Assembly: GCF_900176255.2 (NCBI RefSeq)
Contig: NZ_FXEG02000001.1
Coordinates: 186,001-250,000 of the forward strand
Length of the DNA stretch: 64,000 nt
Source of the DNA: Mycobacterium ahvazicum
Lineage (GTDB): Bacteria > Actinomycetota > Actinomycetes > Mycobacteriales > Mycobacteriaceae
Reading direction: 5' to 3'
In this document: positions 18,493-26,674 of the stretch, piece by piece
How the letters are laid out: every line of letters begins with the position of its first letter
How positions within the stretch are numbered: position 1 is the first letter of the stretch
The notes under the pieces: generated by a model
Told to the model about the DNA's origin: nothing
Seen by the model: only the letters and a program-made list of their open reading frames with translations
Databases searched by the model: none
Made by a program: the position numbers and the translations under genes

Positions 18493-18506
18493 TTTGTCCG
18501 GACAAA
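18493..18506. promoter_or_regulatory. GntR-type operator 2
   Basis: TTTGTCCGGACAAA is a perfect 14-bp palindrome with a GT-N4-AC core. It closely matches the site at 18397-18409 (TTAGTCCAGACAA). It sits between the plus-strand promoter and the first gene, where a bound HutC-type repressor would block elongation or initiation. Confidence 0.65.
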
Positions 18507-18571
18507 TCGAGTGTGAGATCCGGCTGCGGACGATGACGACAGGACACGTCCAAGGCGGGCGAAAGCAGGTC

Positions 18572-19429
18572 ATGGACGATCTTCTGGGGCGCCTCTTGGG
18601 ATTGGAAGGCCGCGTCGTGGTGGTTTCCGGTGCCGGCGGCGGCGGCATCGGCACGACCGTCACGACCATGGCCGCCCGGGCCGGCGCCACCGTGATCGCG
18701 GTCAGCCGGTCGAAGGAAAACCTTGACGAGCACGTCTCGCCGCTGGCGGCCCAGGGGCTGCCCGTGGTGCCCGTCGCGGCCGACGCGGCCAGCGACGAGG
18801 GCATCGCCACGGTGATCGATCACGCGCGCCGCGCCGAGGGCAGCCTGTATGGGCTGGTCAACGTCGCCGGCGGCGCGCAGCCGTCGACGTGGATGCCGTC
18901 GACGCGGGTGACGCGCAGCGATTGGCGCAAGATCTTCGCCGACAATCTCGAAACGGCGTTCTTCATGAGCCAGGCCGTGGCGCGCGAACTAGTCGCGCAG
19001 CGACGGCCGGGGTCGATCGTGTCGATCTCCTCGATCAGCGGCATGAACACCGCTCCGTTTCACATCGCCTACGGGACGGCCAAGGCCGCGATCGTCGCGA
19101 TGACCCGGACCATGGCCGTCGAGTTGGCGGACTCGGGAATCCGGGTGAACGCGGTGGCACCCGGCGTCACCGAGACCGCCGCGTCGCGCACTTATGTCGA
19201 TGAGGACCCCGAGCGGGACCGGCAGGCAATCGCGATGGGCCGGCGTGGCCGGCCCGAAGAGCAGGCCGCCGCCGTCCTGTTCCTGCTGTCCGAGATGTCG
19301 AGCTATATCACCGGTCAGACGCTGCTGGTCGACGGCGGCCTGGACCTCAAGTGGACCCATCTCGGCGCCGACAACACGTCGCTGTTCCTCAAAGACGAAT
19401 CCTTCCGCGCCGAGATTAGGAGGATGTGA
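18572..19429 (+). CDS. SDR-family oxidoreductase
   Basis: A 285-residue SDR. The nucleotide motif is modified to SGAGGGGIGTTV (near residue 22). The NAG-type motif reads VNVAGGAQPS, the catalytic serine lies in SISSISGMN, and YGTAK is the YxxxK motif. The C-terminal signature is ITGQTLLVDGGLDLKW. The ATG at 18572 is preceded by a weak AGGT. In-frame ATG 18533 and TTG 18437 would lie in or next to the promoter/operator region, so they were set aside. It is the first gene of the plus-strand catabolic operon and its stop overlaps the Rieske oxygenase start (TGATG). Confidence 0.85.
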   Translation: MDDLLGRLLGLEGRVVVVSGAGGGGIGTTVTTMAARAGATVIAVSRSKENLDEHVSPLAAQGLPVVPVAADAASDEGIATVIDHARRAEGSLYGLVNVAGGAQPSTWMPSTRVTRSDWRKIFADNLETAFFMSQAVARELVAQRRPGSIVSISSISGMNTAPFHIAYGTAKAAIVAMTRTMAVELADSGIRVNAVAPGVTETAASRTYVDEDPERDRQAIAMGRRGRPEEQAAAVLFLLSEMSSYITGQTLLVDGGLDLKWTHLGADNTSLFLKDESFRAEIRRM

Positions 19430-20820
19430 TGACCGACCTGGCCAAAGACACTGTGGCCGAAGAACTTTCGACACCGATGACCATCGGCGTCGAGGCATAC
19501 ATCTCCGAGGACTATGCCCGCGCCGAGCGTGATAAGTTGTGGCGCCGGGTCTGGCAGCAGGCCGGCCGCGTCGAAGAGTTGCCCGAGGTGGGCAGTTACC
19601 TCACCTACGACATCCTTGACGACTCGATCATCGTGGTGCGCACCGGGAGCGACGAGTTCCACGCGCACCATAACGTCTGCATGCACCGTGGCCGCCGGCT
19701 GATCGACACCCCAGAGGGCGCCAAGAACGCCTGCGCTCGCACCCGAAAGTCGTTCGTCTGCGGCTTCCACGGCTGGACCTATGGCCTGGACGGCGCGTGC
19801 ACGCATATCCGCGAACAGCAGGACTGGCAGGAAGCGCTCACGCCCGACAACACCCACCTGCGGCCGGTCCGGGTCGACACCTGGGGCGGCTGGTTGTGGA
19901 TCAACATGGATCCCGACTGCGAGCCGCTGGCTGACTACCTGTTTCCGGCCGCGAAGATCCTCGACCCGTTCGGCCTGGAAAACATGCGCTACAAATGGCG
20001 CAAGTGGGTGGAATTCGACTGCAACTGGAAGGTCGCGCTGGAGGCGTTCAACGAGACCTACCACGTCTACACCACGCATCCCGAGTTCAACCAGTTCGGC
20101 GAGTTCAAGGGCTGGGCGAAAGCACAAGGCAAGCACAGCAACATCGGCTATGACGCCCCGGACGACCTCGCGGCGACCAAGTCCAAAATCCGCCTCGGCA
20201 CCGGCGCCGATCCCCGGGTGTCAACGGCGCAGATGCAGATCTACACGATGGAGGAAACCAACACCTCCACCACCGAGACGCTGGTGAACGCCGCCAAACG
20301 GCTGGTCGACGAACTGCCCGAGGGCACCCCGGCCGACAAGGTCCTCGAACATTGGCTGGCTTCGGCGCGCCGCGACGACGAGGCCCGAGGCGTGATCTGG
20401 CCGACGATTCCGTCCGACATCCTCGGACAGGCCGGCACCGCGTGGCAGATCTTCCCGAACTTCCAGATCGGGCAGGGCCTGACGGTCGCGCTGTGCTACG
20501 GCGCACGGCCGCACCCCAGCTACCACCCGGACAAGTGCATCTTTGAGGTGTCGGTCTTCGAGCTCTACCCGAAAGGTCAAGAGCCGCAGACGCAGTGGGA
20601 GTACACACCGGTCGGCGACCCAAGATGGCGGTCGGTGCTTCCGCAGGACTTCGCCAATATGGCCGCCGTCCAGCAGGGCATGAAATCGCTGGGCTTCCCG
20701 GGCACCAAGCCCAACCCATACCGGGAACGCAGCACGGTCAATCTGCACTATCAATTGTCGAGGTACATGGGTGCCGGTGAGCCCCAGGAGCTTTTAGGTA
20801 AGGAGCGCCCACGGGCATGA
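19429..20820 (+). CDS. Rieske non-heme iron oxygenase, alpha subunit
   Basis: A 463-residue aromatic-ring-hydroxylating-type oxygenase large subunit. The Rieske [2Fe-2S] ligands are C84-x-H86 (CMHRGRR) and C111-x-x-H114 (CGFHGWTYG). The mononuclear iron motif is NETYHVYTTHPEF with H212 and H217, and the family's bridging Asp/Glu region just before it. The start is ATG 19429 with AGGAGG 5 bp upstream; a GTG 3 bp earlier is less likely. No beta subunit, ferredoxin or reductase gene is adjacent, so electrons must come from another locus, or the enzyme is a homomeric alpha-only type. It lies between an SDR and a flavin monooxygenase gene. Confidence 0.92.
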   Translation: MTDLAKDTVAEELSTPMTIGVEAYISEDYARAERDKLWRRVWQQAGRVEELPEVGSYLTYDILDDSIIVVRTGSDEFHAHHNVCMHRGRRLIDTPEGAKNACARTRKSFVCGFHGWTYGLDGACTHIREQQDWQEALTPDNTHLRPVRVDTWGGWLWINMDPDCEPLADYLFPAAKILDPFGLENMRYKWRKWVEFDCNWKVALEAFNETYHVYTTHPEFNQFGEFKGWAKAQGKHSNIGYDAPDDLAATKSKIRLGTGADPRVSTAQMQIYTMEETNTSTTETLVNAAKRLVDELPEGTPADKVLEHWLASARRDDEARGVIWPTIPSDILGQAGTAWQIFPNFQIGQGLTVALCYGARPHPSYHPDKCIFEVSVFELYPKGQEPQTQWEYTPVGDPRWRSVLPQDFANMAAVQQGMKSLGFPGTKPNPYRERSTVNLHYQLSRYMGAGEPQELLGKERPRA

Positions 20821-22685
20821 CCCCCGGCACGGAAGAGCACCAAGACGGTTGCGGGCCCACCGAGGTGCCGCAGGACGTCGACATCGACGCGACGCGGGCC
20901 AAGTACGCCCAGGAGCGCGAGAAGCGCCTGCGCACCGACGGCGGCGCGCAGTATCTCGAACTCGACGACGACCTGGCGGACCTCTACGAGGTAGACCCGT
21001 ACACCCCGGTGGCCGACCGCCCCCCGATCGATGCGGACATCGAGGTCGTGGTGCTCGGCGGCGGCTTTGCCGGGTTATTATCCGGCGCTTACCTGAAAAA
21101 GGCAGGCGTGCAAGATGTTCGGGTCATCGATATGGCCGGGGACTTCGGCGGTGTGTGGTACTGGAACCGCTTCCCCGGCATTCAGTGCGACAATGACGCC
21201 TACTGCTACGTCCCGATGCTTGAGGAACTCGACTTCCTGCCGAGCAAGAAGTTCGCCGACGGCGCCGAGATCTTTGGGCATTGCCAGGCCATGGGCAAAC
21301 ACTTCGACCTCTACGACGGCGCGATCTTCTCCACCCAGGTCGAGACCATGCGCTGGAACGAGGAGACCAAGCGCTGGCGGCTGACCACCAACCGCGGTGA
21401 CGACATCCGCGCGCGGTTCGTGGTGATGGCGCAGGGCTCGTACAACAAGCCGAAGTTGCCCGGCATCCCCGGCATCAAGGAGTACCTGGCCGCAGGCGGC
21501 CACGCATTCCATTCGGCACGCTGGGACTACGACTACACCGGGGGCGATGCCAACGGTGGTCTGCACAAGCTCGCCGACAAGCGTGTGGCACTCATCGGCA
21601 CCGGTGCCACCGGCGTTCAGCTGGTGCCGCATCTCGGCCGGGATGCCAAGCAACTGTTCGTGTTCCAGCGCACCCCGTCGTCGGTGGACATGCGCGCCAA
21701 CACGCCCACCGATCCGGCCTGGGCGGCGACCCTGCAGCCCGGTTGGCAGGAGGAGCGTAAGCGCAATTTCCACAACTGGTCACCGTTTGTCGGGGTGGTC
21801 TTCGGCGAACCGGATTTAGTGTGTGACTTCTGGACCGAATTGGGCCGCAACATGACCGCGCGGATTGCCGCCAGCCCGGATCCCGCCTCGCTCGGGATCG
21901 AGGAGATCATGCGCATCCGGGAGGAAGAGGACTACAAGATCATGGAGCGGCTGCGGAACCGCGTGGCCGCGCTGGTTGACGATCCCGACACCGCCGAGGC
22001 GCTCAAGCCGTACTACCGCTTCATGTGCAAGCGGCCGTGTTCGAGCGAGACGTACCTGCCGGCGTTCAACCTGCCCAATGTCACGTTGGTGGACGTGTCG
22101 GAATCCAAGGGCGTGGAGCGTCTGACGGAGAAGGGCATTGTCGCGAACGGTGTTGAGTACGAGGTCGATTGCGTCGTGTTCGCCAGTGGGTTCGAGATCT
22201 CCACGGAGATTAGTCGCCGCTTCGCGGTCGACATCATCGAGGGCCGCGACGGGCTGTCGCTGTTCGATTACTGGCGCGACAGGTACCAGACGCTGCACGG
22301 CATGACCACTCGCGGATTCCCCAACCAGTTCTTCACCGGTTTCATCCAGGGCGGCGTTTCGGCCAACACCACCGCGATGTTCGAGCAACAGGCCGAGCAC
22401 ATTGCTTACATCATCGCCGAGGCGCAGAAACGCGGCGCTACCACCGTCGAACCTAGTCAAGAGGGCCAAGACGGTTGGGTCAATACGGTCGGTGAACTCG
22501 CGATCGACAACTCCGCTTTCGAGATGGCCTGCACGCCTGGTTATTACAACAACGAGGGTCAGGGTGGCGCCAAGGACAATGGTGCGTTCCTCGGTGATTT
22601 CTACTCGCCGGGTTTCTATGCCTTCGGCGAGCTGATCGCCGAGTGGCGCAACGAGGGTGATCTAGCAGGTCTCGAGCTTTCATGA
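20817..22685 (+). CDS. Flavin monooxygenase, Baeyer-Villiger type
   Basis: A 622-residue FAD/NADPH monooxygenase. A hydrophilic 75-residue N-terminal extension precedes the FAD dinucleotide fold VVVLGGGFAGLLSGAYLKKAG. Then come DFGGVWYWNRFPGIQCD, the NADPH fold VALIGTGATGVQLVPHL, and CVVFASGFEI. The Baeyer-Villiger fingerprint FxGxxxHxxxW(P/D) is present as GHAFHSARWD, with Ala in place of the Phe. This resembles the extended BVMO group of cyclopentadecanone or steroid monooxygenases. It would insert oxygen next to a ketone to give an ester or lactone. It overlaps the oxygenase gene before it and the SDR after it by 4 bp each. Confidence 0.88.
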   Translation: MTPGTEEHQDGCGPTEVPQDVDIDATRAKYAQEREKRLRTDGGAQYLELDDDLADLYEVDPYTPVADRPPIDADIEVVVLGGGFAGLLSGAYLKKAGVQDVRVIDMAGDFGGVWYWNRFPGIQCDNDAYCYVPMLEELDFLPSKKFADGAEIFGHCQAMGKHFDLYDGAIFSTQVETMRWNEETKRWRLTTNRGDDIRARFVVMAQGSYNKPKLPGIPGIKEYLAAGGHAFHSARWDYDYTGGDANGGLHKLADKRVALIGTGATGVQLVPHLGRDAKQLFVFQRTPSSVDMRANTPTDPAWAATLQPGWQEERKRNFHNWSPFVGVVFGEPDLVCDFWTELGRNMTARIAASPDPASLGIEEIMRIREEEDYKIMERLRNRVAALVDDPDTAEALKPYYRFMCKRPCSSETYLPAFNLPNVTLVDVSESKGVERLTEKGIVANGVEYEVDCVVFASGFEISTEISRRFAVDIIEGRDGLSLFDYWRDRYQTLHGMTTRGFPNQFFTGFIQGGVSANTTAMFEQQAEHIAYIIAEAQKRGATTVEPSQEGQDGWVNTVGELAIDNSAFEMACTPGYYNNEGQGGAKDNGAFLGDFYSPGFYAFGELIAEWRNEGDLAGLELS

Positions 22686-23617
22686 GCGAGTTGCGATTCG
22701 ACGACCGCGTGGCCGTGGTGACCGGAGCAGGCCGCGGGTTGGGCCGCGCCTACGCGCAACTGCTGGCCGCGCGCGGAGCGAAGGTGGTGGTCAACGACGC
22801 CGGTGGCAGCCTCGACGGCGCGGGGGTCGATGCCGGTCCGGCCGAACGGGTGGTAGAAGAGATCACCGCGGTCGGGGGAACGGCAGTCGCGTGCAGCGCG
22901 TCGGTTGCGACCCGAGAAGGCGGCGAGGTGATCATCGCGACCGCGCTCGAAAACTATGGCCGCATCGATGTTTTGGTGCACAACGCCGGCAACGTCCGGC
23001 GCGATTCGCTGAAGGAGATGAGCTACGAGGACTTCGACGCCGTCCTCGACGTGCATCTGCGCGGCGCGTTCCACGTGGTGCGGCCGGCGTTTCCGCTCAT
23101 GTGCGCGGCGGGCTACGGCCGCATCGTGCTGACGTCGTCGATCGGGGGCCTGTACGGAAACCACAAGGTGGCCAACTATGCCGCCGCCAAGGCTGGGGTC
23201 ATCGGATTGTCCAACGTCGCCGCGCTGGAGGGCGCCGCCGAGGGCGTGCGGTGCAACGTGATCGTGCCGGCCGCGGTGACACGCATGGCCGAGGGTATCG
23301 ACACCTCGGCCTATCCACCGATGGGTGCGGAACTTGTTGCACCCGTGGTGGGTTGGCTTGCGCACGAGTCGTGCTCGGTGACCGGTGAACTGTTCATCGC
23401 GCTGGCGGGGCGGGTGGCCCGCGCGGTCATCGCGGAAAGCCCGGGCGTATGCCGGCCAGCATGGACGATCGAGGACGTCGGGAGCCATCTGGACGCGATC
23501 CGTTACGTCGAAGCGCCGCTGATCTTTCCGGTCGCTCCGGACGGCCACAACGAGCACATTCGCTACAGCTTCGACCTGGCTCAGAGGTCAAACGACCAAG
23601 GAGCGCTCCATGGCTAA
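22682..23617 (+). CDS. SDR-family dehydrogenase (MFE-2/3-hydroxyacyl-like)
   Basis: A 311-residue SDR with TGAGRGLGRAYAQLLAARGAKVVVND near residue 15, a pattern typical of the dehydrogenase domain of multifunctional enzyme type 2 and of Rv3548c-like proteins. NAG is present as VHNAGNVRRDS, the catalytic serine as LTSSIGGLYGN, and the active site as YAAAK. The C-terminal 60 residues are longer than in minimal SDRs. The start overlaps the monooxygenase stop (ATGA). In the operon it probably handles a beta-hydroxyacyl-CoA or alcohol step. Confidence 0.88.
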   Translation: MSELRFDDRVAVVTGAGRGLGRAYAQLLAARGAKVVVNDAGGSLDGAGVDAGPAERVVEEITAVGGTAVACSASVATREGGEVIIATALENYGRIDVLVHNAGNVRRDSLKEMSYEDFDAVLDVHLRGAFHVVRPAFPLMCAAGYGRIVLTSSIGGLYGNHKVANYAAAKAGVIGLSNVAALEGAAEGVRCNVIVPAAVTRMAEGIDTSAYPPMGAELVAPVVGWLAHESCSVTGELFIALAGRVARAVIAESPGVCRPAWTIEDVGSHLDAIRYVEAPLIFPVAPDGHNEHIRYSFDLAQRSNDQGALHG

Positions 23618-23745
23618 CCCGACGGGCCCACCGCCGCGTCGAGCGTGTGGCTTAGGTACACAATGCGGCTGGTTTTCGGGCATACGGCCCACACTCGGCG
23701 AGATAAGACACCAGGGAGCGCTTCGTGGCTAGCCCGACGGGCCCG
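23597..23745 (+). repeat. Duplicated translation-start segment before the CoA transferase
   Basis: Bases 23597-23630 and 23711-23744 are about 34-bp direct copies with four or five mismatches. Both cover a GGAGCGCT ribosome-binding region, a start codon (ATG 23610, GTG 23725) and the codons for MA(N/S)PTGP. The first copy opens only a 40-codon frame that runs into the real start. The 80 bp between them look noncoding. Confidence 0.75.
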
Positions 23746-24888
23746 ATGACCGGGGTGCGCGTGGTCGATCTCACCGCAATGGTGATGGGACCCTACTGCA
23801 CGCAGATATTGGCGGACATGGGTGCCGATGTCATCAAAGTCGAACCACCCCAAGGGGATAACACCCGCTACATCTCGGTGGGGCCGGCGCCCGGCATGAG
23901 CGGGGTATTCGTCAATGTCAACCGCGGCAAGCGCAGCGTCGTGCTGGACCTGCAGACCGAGGCGGGAGCTGATGCGCTGCGCACTCTCGTCGAGACCGCT
24001 GACGTATTCATCCACTCGATGCGCGCCAAGGCAATCGCGAAGCTCGGCTTCGGCTACGACGATGTCGCGGCGATCAATCCCGCGATTATCTACACCAATT
24101 GCTATGGGTATGGGCGACGCGGACCCGATCGCGACCGTCCCGCCTACGACGACACGATTCAGGCCGAATGCGGTCTGCCCGCGGTGCAGGAGCAATTGAC
24201 CGGTGAGGCCGATTACGTCGGCACCATCATGGCCGACAAGATCGCCGGGCTGACGGCGCTGTACGCGACGATGATGGCGTTGTTTCACCGCGAACGCACC
24301 GGGGTGGGGCAAGAGGTCGAGGTCGCCATGTTCGAAACCATGGCCTCGTTCATGCTCGTCGAACACGCCAACGGTGCCATGTTTGACCCACCGCTGGGGC
24401 CGGCGGTGTATCCGCGCACCGTCGCCCCCAACCGCCGCCCGTATCGCACCAGCGATGGCTATATCGCCGCATTGATCTACAACGACAAACACTGGAACGC
24501 ATTCATGCAGGCCGTGCAGCCGCCGTGGGCCAGCGAGCGGTATTCGACGCTGGAACAACGTGCTCGCGAGATCGACACCGTCTATGGGCTGGTCGCCGAG
24601 ACGATGAAAGAGCGTTCCACCGCGGAGTGGCTGACGTTGTTGCGCCGACTCGAGATACCGGCCGCGCCACTGAACACCCCCGGCGCGCTCTTCGACGATC
24701 CGCATCTGAGCGCCGTCGGCATGTTCGAGACGGTGGACACCCCGCATGGTCCGGTGCGTTTCCCGGGGGTGCCCACCTGGTTCTCCCAGACGCCGGGTCG
24801 CGTCGCGGGGCCCGCGCCGGAGCTCGGCGCCCACACCGAAGAAGTGCTCGCCGAAATCGGCCTGGCCGTCGACGCGAACCAGGGATAG
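23725..24888 (+). CDS. Class III CoA transferase (CaiB/BaiF family)
   Basis: A 387-residue family III acyl-CoA:carboxylate CoA transferase. The N-terminus has the typical GVRVVDLTAMVMGPYCTQILADMGADVIKVEPPQGD. Then NVNRGKRSVVLDLQTEAG and TNCYGYGRRGPDRDRPAYDD follow. The catalytic aspartate is in GTIMADKIAGLTALYATM. The C-terminus carries the family's GPVRFPGVPTWFSQTPGRVAGPAPELGAHTEEVLAEIG. The start is GTG 23725, after the second copy of the duplicated start segment. It would move CoA between pathway acids, which complements the two CoA ligases of the divergent operon. Confidence 0.92.
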   Translation: MASPTGPMTGVRVVDLTAMVMGPYCTQILADMGADVIKVEPPQGDNTRYISVGPAPGMSGVFVNVNRGKRSVVLDLQTEAGADALRTLVETADVFIHSMRAKAIAKLGFGYDDVAAINPAIIYTNCYGYGRRGPDRDRPAYDDTIQAECGLPAVQEQLTGEADYVGTIMADKIAGLTALYATMMALFHRERTGVGQEVEVAMFETMASFMLVEHANGAMFDPPLGPAVYPRTVAPNRRPYRTSDGYIAALIYNDKHWNAFMQAVQPPWASERYSTLEQRAREIDTVYGLVAETMKERSTAEWLTLLRRLEIPAAPLNTPGALFDDPHLSAVGMFETVDTPHGPVRFPGVPTWFSQTPGRVAGPAPELGAHTEEVLAEIGLAVDANQG

Positions 24889-24932
24889 TGCTCAGTCAAC
24901 GAAATGTGTTGCCAGCAGAGGAGTTTCCAACG

Positions 24933-26645
24933 ATGACCGTCCCCGTTTACCAGCGGATCCTCGACCTGTTCGAGGTCGAGGGCGTCAACACCCTGTTCGG
25001 CATCCCGGACCCGAACTTCGTGCACATGTTCGCCGAGGCGGACGCGCGCGGGTGGTCGGTGGTTGCCCCGCATCACGAACTGAGCGCGGGATTCATGGCC
25101 GAGGCGGCGTCGCGGATGACGGGTAGCCCCGGACTGTGCATCGGCACCCTCGGCCCGGGCATGGCCAACATCGCCGGAGCGATCCAGTGCGCGCTCGTGG
25201 AGAACTCGCCGGTGATCTTCCTCGGCGGCCAGCGGGCTCGCGTCACCGAGCGCCGGGTGCGCCGCGGCCGCATCCAATTCGTGCAACAGGAGCCGCTTTT
25301 CGCCGCGTCCGTGAAGTACAGCAGCTCGATCGAATACGCCGACCAGACCGACGAGATCATTCACGAGGCCATCCGCAAGGCGATGTCCGGCACCCCGGGT
25401 CCGACCTACGTCGAGTTCCCTTCGCACGTCATCCTCGAGGAGCTCGACGTCGCCGAAGCGCCACCGCCCAGTACCTACCGGCTGGTCAACCAGGGCGCCG
25501 GCACCCGCGAGATTACCGAGGCCGTCAAGCTGATCCGTGAGGCCAAGAGCCCGGTCCTGCTGGTCGGCCACGCCGTGCACACCACCCGTACTCAACAACA
25601 GGTCAGGGAGCTGGCCGAGCTGATGGCCTGCCCGGTGATCCAGACCTCCGGGGGCACCTCGTTCATCCCGGGACTGCAGGAGCGGACGTTCCCCTACTTG
25701 TTCTCCCCGGCGGCCAACGACGCCGTCGAGGAATCCGACCTGTGCGTCGCGCTGGGTACCGAACTCGGTGAGCCGATGCACTACGGCCGCACCCAGCACT
25801 GGGCGGGCAACAATGCGAGCCGCAAATGGGTTCTGGTCGAGCAGGATCCGACCGCCATCGGCGTCAACCGCCCGGTCGACGTGGCGCTGGTCGGCGATCT
25901 GCGCGGTGTCGTGCCGCAGCTGGTCTCCGCACTCAAGGATGGTGCGCGCCAACCCGCAACGACGCTGGCGGCCCTGATCGAGAAAGATGCGAAAGAGCTT
26001 GCGGACGTGGCGGAATCGGCACCGTCCGGACGCTCGCCGATCCACCCGGCGCGCTACGTCGTCGAAGCCACCAAAGCGTTCAACGAACTCGAGGATGGCA
26101 TCATGGTGCGCGACGGCGGCGCAACTGTGATCTTTCAGTGGACCTACTCGCAGTCCAAGCCGCGCGACGTCATCTGGAACCAGAATTTCGGCCACCTCGG
26201 CACCGGATTGCCCTACGCGATCGGAGCGTCCGTCGCCGAGGGCGGTAAGCGACCGGTGATGCTGCTGACCAGCGACTCCGCGTTCCTCTTCCATATAGCC
26301 GAGTTGGAAACCGCTGCGCGACAGAACCTTCCGCTGGTATGCGTGGTGGGTGTCGACCACCAGTGGGGCTTGGAAGTGGGCGTGTACAAGCGCACCTTCC
26401 CCCAGCCGTCGCCGCAGCCCGGCGTGCACTGGAGCAAGGATGTGCGGATGGACAAGGTTGCCGAGGGCTTCGGCTGCCACGGTGAGTACGTCGAGAAGGA
26501 ATCCGAGATCGGCCCTGCGATCGCTCGCGCCTACGCCAGTGGCAAAGTCGGTGTTGTGCACGTGTGCATCGACCCCAAGGCCAACTCCGAGGAGATGCCC
26601 AAGTACGACCGATTCCGGACCTGGTATGCCGAGGGCACTCAGTAA
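24933..26645 (+). CDS. Thiamine-diphosphate-dependent enzyme, acetolactate synthase-like, atypical cofactor motif
   Basis: A 570-residue protein with the three-domain layout of the pyruvate decarboxylase/acetolactate synthase superfamily. The N-terminal PYR domain keeps the catalytic glutamate (APHHELSAGFMAEAASRMTG). The central domain and the C-terminal PP domain follow. The ThDP/Mg2+ motif, normally GDG...NN, reads TSDSAFLF...VGVDHQWG: the Asp is kept but both glycines are Ser and the Asn pair is replaced. The activity could be a 2-oxoacid decarboxylase, lyase or carboligase, or the enzyme may bind the cofactor unusually. The ATG at 24933 has AGAGGAG 9 bp upstream. An aldehyde dehydrogenase gene follows after 29 bp, suggesting that its product is an aldehyde. 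Confidence 0.82.
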   Translation: MTVPVYQRILDLFEVEGVNTLFGIPDPNFVHMFAEADARGWSVVAPHHELSAGFMAEAASRMTGSPGLCIGTLGPGMANIAGAIQCALVENSPVIFLGGQRARVTERRVRRGRIQFVQQEPLFAASVKYSSSIEYADQTDEIIHEAIRKAMSGTPGPTYVEFPSHVILEELDVAEAPPPSTYRLVNQGAGTREITEAVKLIREAKSPVLLVGHAVHTTRTQQQVRELAELMACPVIQTSGGTSFIPGLQERTFPYLFSPAANDAVEESDLCVALGTELGEPMHYGRTQHWAGNNASRKWVLVEQDPTAIGVNRPVDVALVGDLRGVVPQLVSALKDGARQPATTLAALIEKDAKELADVAESAPSGRSPIHPARYVVEATKAFNELEDGIMVRDGGATVIFQWTYSQSKPRDVIWNQNFGHLGTGLPYAIGASVAEGGKRPVMLLTSDSAFLFHIAELETAARQNLPLVCVVGVDHQWGLEVGVYKRTFPQPSPQPGVHWSKDVRMDKVAEGFGCHGEYVEKESEIGPAIARAYASGKVGVVHVCIDPKANSEEMPKYDRFRTWYAEGTQ

Positions 26646-26674
26646 GCGCACTTCGCCGAGAAAGGGATGATTTC

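Noticed and set aside
23610..23732. 40-codon ORF before the CoA transferase as a gene
   Set aside because: It exists only because the start segment is duplicated. Its remaining codons look random and it ends just inside the real gene.
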